Assembly (NCBI GenBank): GCA_029962745.1
Contig: CM057165.1
Location: 25,403,882-25,467,881 of the forward strand
Origin: Echinometra lucunter
Lineage: Eukaryota; Echinodermata; Echinoidea; Camarodonta; Echinometridae
Length of the DNA: 64,000 nt
Direction of reading: 5' to 3'
Below are positions 57,530 through 64,000 of the stretch, in pieces (position 1 is the first letter of the stretch; every line of letters begins with the position of its first letter). Under the pieces are notes generated by a model. That model had not been told where the DNA came from. It did not search any database and saw only the letters and a list, made by a program, of their open reading frames with translations. The translations under genes were made by a program, and so were the position numbers.

Positions 57530-59062
57530 TCAGTTGCAACCAAGCAATGTCAGCAATTGATCGTTCAAATTAACCACATGGGACCCACCCGGGTGCACGC
57601 TATCTCTTATTACATGTGCATTGGTCATATCCCAAGCATTTATGAACCCGATTCTCTTATCCTGAAATACAATTGCACGCATTCTTGCCTCCAGGTCTCT
57701 AGCGTACCAGTCGCTGCAGCACGCATGCTTGGAGAAAAATCCGTGCTCTCGTGTGTTCGCGCCTTTGAAAAGGACAATAGCACGCTTATTCCTGTCCAGC
57801 AATCTCCCCATGGCGTTTACTATTCCACGCACCCTGTGCTCGTAAAACAACGCTGAAGAAGATGTGAAGTGTGCCCACAAGGAAACCACTACTACGGGAA
57901 ATTCATTCGAGCTGCCGATTTCGTCAATTCTGTTGGCAATGTATCCCAAGTCTTCGGCAAAGGTCCAGGAATTCCTTCCAATCGGTACTGTGTGAAAGGC
58001 AAACAAAATTGATATATTTCGTTGCGTGTCATTAGATAGCAGTGGTCCAGTGAAACTATTTTTCTGTTTTCCTACAACGCTTATGGTTAAGTTGAGTACT
58101 TTTTTGTAATATTCAAAGAGTTGTCGGATTGTAGAATCACCCCAAAAGTACACTTGTTTGTTGCTTAAGCATTTCTGTATTTTTGCCTTATCTCTGAAGC
58201 GAATAATTCTACAGGAGGATGATTGCCACGCATCGTTTTCGTAATACCCCGCAACTTCTGGTTGGTTGATAGTGAGAGCTGTTGTACAAACGGACAGAGA
58301 TTCAGACGATTTCAGTAGGTGTTCCGTCATGTTGGTGCTGATCACGCGTATGGAATTTACTAGACCTTCAATACTTCGTTTAGAGCTGTTCAGAGAAATT
58401 TTTGAAAAAGAGAATATCATTGAAACTTGAATATCTTTGTCGTATGCAGCAGAAAGAAATTATATTATATATTGCTGATTCAATGTGGACATTTGGATTC
58501 TTTAAAGATTAACGTTAGAATGTAGGCTATTAGATGCATGAAAGACAGGTGGATGAAGCTACAAAACATAAGTCGTGCTTAGCATTTCTTTTTGCAATGA
58601 AAATAAGAATGAATCAAATACAGTGGATTTATTGAAGAACTTGCGGTGTTCCTAGTCGACCAAAATGAAAACGGGCTTACGGACCAATGTCGAGCAGGTA
58701 TATCAGAATCAAATTGTCACATTTTTTTGCCTACAAACAGTCACAACCATTTCCTCAAAAGCATAAAGAAGGCAAAGAAAAAAAGATATACTTCCAGCCT
58801 CTACAAACGAATTTTCTTATAGTGTGGGATGGGGACATTTTCACCCTCCCTCTAGCGAAGTTCCCGTGAAGAATCTACGACGATCTTACGTAGAAAATGC
58901 ATCCCTCTCAGTCGCGTTAGTCAATGCCATGGACTCCTTTTCGCATTGTTTCCCGTCTATGCGACTTTTCTTCCAGTCACTGCAGTTGAAGCCTCTTGGT
59001 TTCTCGCAATACCAAGGCTCGCCTGTAGTCTGGTCTGTAAAATTACACAACGTCTGTTTCAC
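57530..59062 (-). CDS. Second NXPE family protein, 5'-partial (last two exons)
   Basis: Exons are 59062-58890 and 58385-57530, joined in phase 2 exactly as the last two exons of the 32739 gene; 173 and 856 bp against 173 and 853. The first encodes the Cys-rich linker (LCNFTDQTTGEPWYCEKP, FNCSDWKKSRIDGKQC); the second the PC-esterase domain with VYFWGDSTIRQ and DSVHPGGSH, ending LLTLLGCN. The nucleophile and His blocks are intact. The neurexophilin-like exon and N-terminus are not found to the right up to 64000, so the gene should continue past the edge or has lost those exons. Strand, order and identical phases make it a tandem paralogue of the 32739 gene. Confidence 0.88.
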
Positions 59063-59299
59063 CTGTGGCATAAAAATTATTTAGGTTTAAATTAGAGTTC
59101 TGCATGGTACTGATGAAAGTATATCCATTGAAGATACATGACTACCAAACGATTAAATCTAAAAATATATATACACACACACCTCACAAAAAGTGACTAG
59201 CCACTTTGTCTCTCATAGCTCAAATGTGGTGTGCTGTATTTGACAACTTTTAACAGAATTTGAAAGAAAATTTAATTCCAAACATTTTGGCACTTCATT

Positions 59300-60415
59300 T
59301 GTTGAAATCGAATAAAGAATTTTGAAATGGAAAAAATACAACCTTGGTTCCAAGCGAACAGACTCCAAATAAACACAAAGAAGACATCTTTTATGATTTT
59401 CAAGCCCCAAAATAAGAAAATTGAAGAGAACACAATAAAATTATATATCAATAATACTGAAATTAAGAAAGTGCAATACACAAAATTCCTAGGTGTCACA
59501 ATCGATGATAATATGAGTTGGAAACAACATGTAAATGATATTTCTATGAAGAGCTCTAAAACCATTGGCATACTTAATAGACTTAAAGGTGACCTACCAT
59601 TGCGTATTCTTGTACAATTATATAATACTATGATACAACCACATCTCAGCTATTGTAATATCGTATGGGGGGATTGTGCAGCTTATTTAATGTCACAACT
59701 GTTTCGCTTACAAAAACGGGCAATACGAATAATATCCAATTCTTCATATTTAGCTCATTCCCATCAGTTATTCTGTAAGTTAAAGATTTTAACAATTTAC
59801 GATATACACACCCTTCAAATTGCATCCTTTACGTTTTTATACTATATGAATAAGTTACCTAACACATTTGATGATTATTTTATAACAAATCGCAGCATCA
59901 ACAAATACCTTACAAGAAACTCTGATAAATTATATGTTCCTTTTTACCGTTTTAATTTTTCAAGAACAGTTATAAGTCACAGTGGACCACTCGTGTGGAA
60001 CAATCTGCCTTCTGAATTAAAACAATGCCTTTCACTAAATTTATTTAAAAGAAAATGTAAATCATACCTTTTGAATAATCGTACTCTTTAATAAGATTGC
60101 CTATATGTTTTATGTTTTTGCCTATTTTTGTTGATTTTGTTATCTGTCTTGTTTCTTGCAATCTCAGATGTCGATTGTAAGATTTTATTGTATGATTAGT
60201 GACGAATGTCAATCAGGGAGTAGCCGTGATAGGCCAATGGCTTTTTGCTGCTCCCCCACATCCACTTCATCACTTTATACATTTTTGTTATTTTGTATTA
60301 TATGTATAATTGTTGTTTTTTTTACTACTATTGTATGTTATCCAGAAATCTTCTGATTCTCAATGTATTGTATTCTAGTTTTTTAAGAGATGTGAAATAA
60401 ATTCAAATAATGATT
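59300..60415 (+). pseudogene. 5'-truncated Jockey-superfamily LINE in NXPE intron
   Basis: One open frame of 254 codons (59327-60091) covers the post-catalytic RT end: PWFQANRLQINTKKTSFMIF, TKFLGVTIDDNMSWKQHVND, LFRLQKRAIRIISNSSYLAH and GPLVWNNLPSELKQCLS. It is undamaged to its stop and followed by a 3' tail with AATAAATTCAAATAATG. The 5' part with the catalytic domain is missing, so it is dead on arrival. Oriented against the host gene. Confidence 0.85.
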
Positions 60416-60541
60416 TTTTAAAAATGTGAGCACAATGACGATTCATATGCAAATACCCCCAAAATAAAAGTTGCAGCAATCCCTATTGATATGGCAGTCT
60501 CTATTCACAGAATGGATTTCTGGTTGTCAACTTCATCTCTT

Positions 60542-60860
60542 TGTTTTTCGGACAATAGGGTATGAACAAAAACACATAGGTGGTCTATGAATGACAGTCA
60601 AAACATGTCATTCCAAATGCATGAGGCAATGGATGTCCGGCAAGGAAAAGTGTTCAAAGGATGCATAGGGTGTTTGTCCGGTAAGATGCCATCTGTAATT
60701 TTCAGACAACCTAGGCATCGTTTTAGGCACCGACACTTTTCCTTGTCGGACATCCATTGCCTCATGCATTTGAAATGACTTTGATCGGCACATCTTTTGA
60801 CTGTCATTAATTTTATGCAGCACCTCTGTGTTTTTGTTTATACCCTATTGTCCGAAAACA
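60542..60860. mobile_element. Inverted-repeat MITE
   Basis: GTTTTTCGGACAATAGGGTA at the left mirrors TACCCTATTGTCCGAAAACA at the right; arms continue through ATGAGGCAATGGATGTCCGG. About 319 bp. Confidence 0.75.
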
Positions 60861-60869
60861 TAAAGATGA

Positions 60870-62293
60870 AGATGACAGCCGGGCCTTCCTCAGTGTATAC
60901 AGTTTAATGACAAGATAAATGCATTTATTGAACAATAAAATAAATGGATTTATTGAACAATAAAAGCTAATGTAGGATTTACACATGGCGTACCTTCGAC
61001 TCTTTTTGAAGTTATTACTGTCTACATTATGTATATATATATATATATATATATCTATATATATACAGTGCGTCACCCAAAAAACTTTACACTTTTGAAC
61101 TGGCTGCCAAATAAAAGTTATGTGATTCTGGCGGAAAAGGTTTATATTTATGGATAGCTCACGGACTCAACTTTCACATGAGACCAAAAAGGCTGAAAAT
61201 AATTCATGCTTGGGTGAGCACTGCTCACTTTTGTAAAGGGTATGAAAATCAGGTTGCGCAGGAATTGCGCCTTCCAATTAGTGAGAGGTAAGTCCTTTGG
61301 AGGTAACAAAATTGAGGGTGATATGATGAATTCATGATCAGTTGCTCAGTTTAGGTTTGCGGAGTGAATTTTATGTTTTATTAAATCAAAATTTTATGCA
61401 TGAGTGAAGGGGAATTGCATTCATATTGTAGCATTGTACCTTTCCCTGGTAGACTTAGTGGTGTGTTCATGGGAGTCAGGATTGGGTGATGGTACAGGGT
61501 GCAGGGGAGGTAAGATGTAAGGTAGGACTTTGTTGGGTAGATGGGATAAGGATTAAGAGGACATGCATGCCCCTCCCCACCCCACCCCCCCCCCTCTCTC
61601 TCTCTCTCTTCCTGGGTGTGCTTGTGCATATCTTGACAATTCACATCCATTAGTCTCCTTTCCACAATATCCAGACCACATTCCCTCATCCCGAATTCTA
61701 CCTGCATTTCCAAAATTGGACTGGGACTGCTATCACCCATTGACACCTGAAGTCAATCGCATTCTATCAGTCAATCAATCAATACCGTAAGTTAGACAAT
61801 CAACATTTAGGTATCAGTCAACTAATCAACAATGTATCAGTCAATCAATTAATCAATTAAGCATTCAATCACCTTTCAGCTGTTTCAATCAATGAATTAT
61901 TCAATAAATCAATCATAATTAATCAATAACTCAATCACTCAATCAAAGTATATCCAACCTACCAGTCATTCTAGCAGTTAAGTTTCGGACAAGAAATACG
62001 GTACAGTGTAACACAAATTGGTAAATGAACATGTCAGTCTTTGTTTTCAGTTGATTTTCATTCATTTCAATTTTACAACTGTTTCATCCATCTTGTAAGA
62101 GGAAAAAAAGGGGGAAATAACTGATAGTGGAAACTAAAAATCAAATTCTGCTAGTTCAATGGTCCACATGTCCACCTCCTCCTTCGATGCACAATCTTGC
62201 TCTCTTCATAAGCATGGGGATAAAGGAAGGTGGTTTGGATATTTTGGAGTGGAGACCAAAGAATGTGAATTGTCAAGATATGCATGCAGGAAG

Positions 62294-62349
<56 letters not shown>

Positions 62350-63147
62350 CATACTGTCCTCTTGACCCTTATCCAACCTAGCTAACAAAGTCTTACCCTA
62401 TCTCAACCTCCCCCCCCCCCCCTGCAACATGTACCATCACCCAATCCTGACTCCCATGAACACACCACTGAGTCTACCAGGGAAAGGTACAATGCTACAA
62501 TAATGAATGCAATTCCCGTTCACTCATGCATAAAATTTTGATTTAATAAAACATAAAATTCACCCAGCAAACCTAAACTGATTGCAACTGATCATGAATT
62601 AATCATATCACCCTCAATTCTGTAACCTCCAAAGGACTCATCTCTCACAAATTGAAAGGTGCAATTCCTGCGCAACCTAATTTTCTTACCCTTTACAAAA
62701 GTGAGCAGTGCTCACCCAAGCATGAATTATTTTCGGCCTTTTTGATCTCGTATGAAAGTTGAGTCCATGAGCTATCCATACATATAAATCTTTTCCTCCA
62801 GAATCATGTATTTTTCATTTGGCAGCCATTTCAAAAGTGTAAAGTTTTTTGGGGGACGCACTGTATATATATATATATATACATAATATAGACAGTAATA
62901 ACTTCAAAAAGAGTCGAAGGTACGACATATGTAAATCCTACATTAGCTTTTATTGTTCAATAAATCCATTTATTTTATTGTTTAATAAATGCATTTATTT
63001 TATTGTTCAATAAATGCATTTATCTTGTCATTAAACTGTATACACCGAGGAAGGCCCGAGGCGGGCCGAAAATTCTGAACAATAAAAGCTAATGTTGGAT
63101 TTACACATGACGTACCTTCGACTCTTTTTGAAGTTATCACTGTCTAC

Positions 63148-63160
<13 letters not shown>
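60870..63160. mobile_element. Penelope-like ends in inverted and direct copies around a foldback
   Basis: A segment with AGTTTAATGACAAGATAAAT, AACAATAAAAGCTAATGT and ACCTTCGACTCTTTTTGAAG is at 60880-61030, inverted at 62890-63050 and direct again at 63085-63150. The 63045-63071 copy carries CCGAGGA, a GGCCC/GGGCC stem and GAAA, a one-base-off hammerhead core; 60893-60887 retains CTGAGGA. (TA)n tracts border each copy. Confidence 0.55.
61066..62863. mobile_element. 1.8-kb mariner-like foldback element
   Basis: CAGTGCGTCACCCAAAAAAC at the left mirrors TTTTTTGGGGGACGCACTG at the right, with TA on both sides inside (TA)n. Arms of about 600 bp remain inverted (GGGTGAGCACTGCTCACTTT; GATTGGGTGATGGTACA). 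Centre is a TCAATCAATC-rich stretch (61750-61950). (TC)n/(GA)n tracts at 61589 and 62296 are mirror parts of the arms. No transposase. Confidence 0.75.

Positions 63161-63200
<40 letters not shown>
63160..63200. repeat. (TA)n microsatellite
   Basis: TATATA run followed by GTGTGTG. Confidence 0.95.
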
Positions 63201-63205
<5 letters not shown>

Positions 63206-63659
63206 AAACAAAAAACAACTGAATTGCGGAGTTGTTGTATTCATATTTAAACGTTTGATAGATTTTCTGACTGATAAAGTACCTTTACATACAGATTTAT
63301 ACATGTAACATTATTATGTTATTAAGGCACAGTGCACATGGACATACATCTACCTCCAACATGTCCAATGTGTGTGAGCTTGCATGCGGCTTTGTAGTTT
63401 TCATACAACAGGTGCAATAAACGCTTAAACTATAAAGCAGTTACACGTAATTAGATGAATTGATGTAGTATTTAATGAAATCACTTAAGGCAATATTATT
63501 ATTAGTTATACAACTTGAATACTGCAATCTATATCCTGCGCTATGCTACACACATATCCAAGTAATTTTTGAACTTGTAATTCCTATTCTTCTCCCTCCT
63601 CCAAAAAAATCTCCAAATTTTATTGTCCGAGAAAGGAAATTCATTTTGCCCAATTGATC

Positions 63660-63838
63660 GTGGGCCCGACAGCCACTGAGCAGCGCCAGATCGACGTTGC
63701 TCTATCCTTTTCAATTCTTGAACGCCAAAGAAGATAGCAGCAACTCCCATCTTTTAACGTCTTTTGGTATGACGCGGCCGGGGTTCGAACCCGCGACCTC
63801 CCGATTGCTCTACCTACTGAGCCAACACATCGGTATAA
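63660..63838 (-). repeat. tRNA-derived SINE, different family
   Basis: Minus-strand head TGGCTCAGTAGGTAGAGCAA (box A) and GCGGGTTCGAACCCCGGCC (box B), followed by a body reading GCGTTCAAGAATTGAAAAGG. Anticodon region is irregular, so it is not a tRNA gene. Confidence 0.7.
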
Positions 63839-64000
63839 CTTCAACTTTGTTTTTGCGATTTAGACTGTTTTTTGTTCCATTTATATGTCATTGCCTGTTG
63901 TCATGTACATAACCGTGTTATGATTTAAGCTTTAATTTATGTATTGTCTGTTGGGAGCCGGGGGGGGGGGGCTAACTCTGTTTAAAGAACACGTTATGGC

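Noticed and set aside
63766..63834. Genuine tRNA gene on the minus strand
   Set aside because: Boxes A and B are present but the anticodon arm does not close; SINE body follows.
59100..64000. Neurexophilin-like exon of the second NXPE gene
   Set aside because: No frame on the minus strand resembles the 193-codon exon of the first gene.

Overview
This window is eukaryotic nuclear DNA. It has AT-rich, intron-split genes with GT/AG junctions and a very dense load of diverse transposable elements. Gene content (DUSP12, a DIPK1/FAM69 kinase-like gene and two tandem NXPE genes), long AT-rich introns, tRNA-derived SINEs, hammerhead-bearing Penelope-like ends and very large foldback elements suggest a marine invertebrate deuterostome, most likely an echinoderm or hemichordate. 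The species cannot be fixed from the sequence alone.

Layout. 0.6-7.6 kb (+): the 3' six exons of DUSP12, entering from the left edge; the exon for the third zinc-ligand pair is present three times in tandem. 7.6-14.6 kb: no gene, several short inverted-repeat elements. 14.6-18.6 kb (-): a complete four-exon DIPK1/FAM69 gene (404 aa). 18.6-32.7 kb: no host gene; a piggyBac-like MITE, hAT-type MITEs, a 1.8 kb pogo-like element with a transposase relic, a broken LINE and two foldback families. 32.7-39.9 kb (-): a complete four-exon NXPE gene (576 aa) whose first coding intron is packed with LINE pieces, a composite hAT element and inverted repeats. 40.1-46.2 kb: one 6.1 kb foldback element built of ~385-bp tandem units, starting about 140 bp upstream of the NXPE start codon. 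46.2-57.5 kb: nested hAT/GACGTC element/SINE, another SINE, a nearly open LINE reverse transcriptase, Penelope-like ends in inverted pairs beside (TA)n, and two tRNA-like cloverleaves. 57.5-59.1 kb (-): the last two exons of a second NXPE gene running off the right edge. 59.3-64 kb: a LINE 3' end, a mariner-like foldback nested between Penelope-like ends, and a SINE.

The four host genes are independent loci. DUSP12 is a zinc-binding dual-specificity phosphatase; DIPK1 is an ER type II membrane protein with an EF-hand in a kinase-like fold; the NXPE pair are secretory-pathway proteins with a neurexophilin-like domain and a GDS-type PC-esterase domain, evidently a tandem duplication on one strand.

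Most of the novelty lies in the mobile fraction: a composite hAT element mobilised after nesting, a palindromic element with a 16-bp target duplication, paired hammerhead-like cores, and repeated enrichment of AGGTCA-type motifs in three separate tandem-core elements. All exon borders were derived by hand from frame continuity, splice dinucleotides and family conservation; no search was run.
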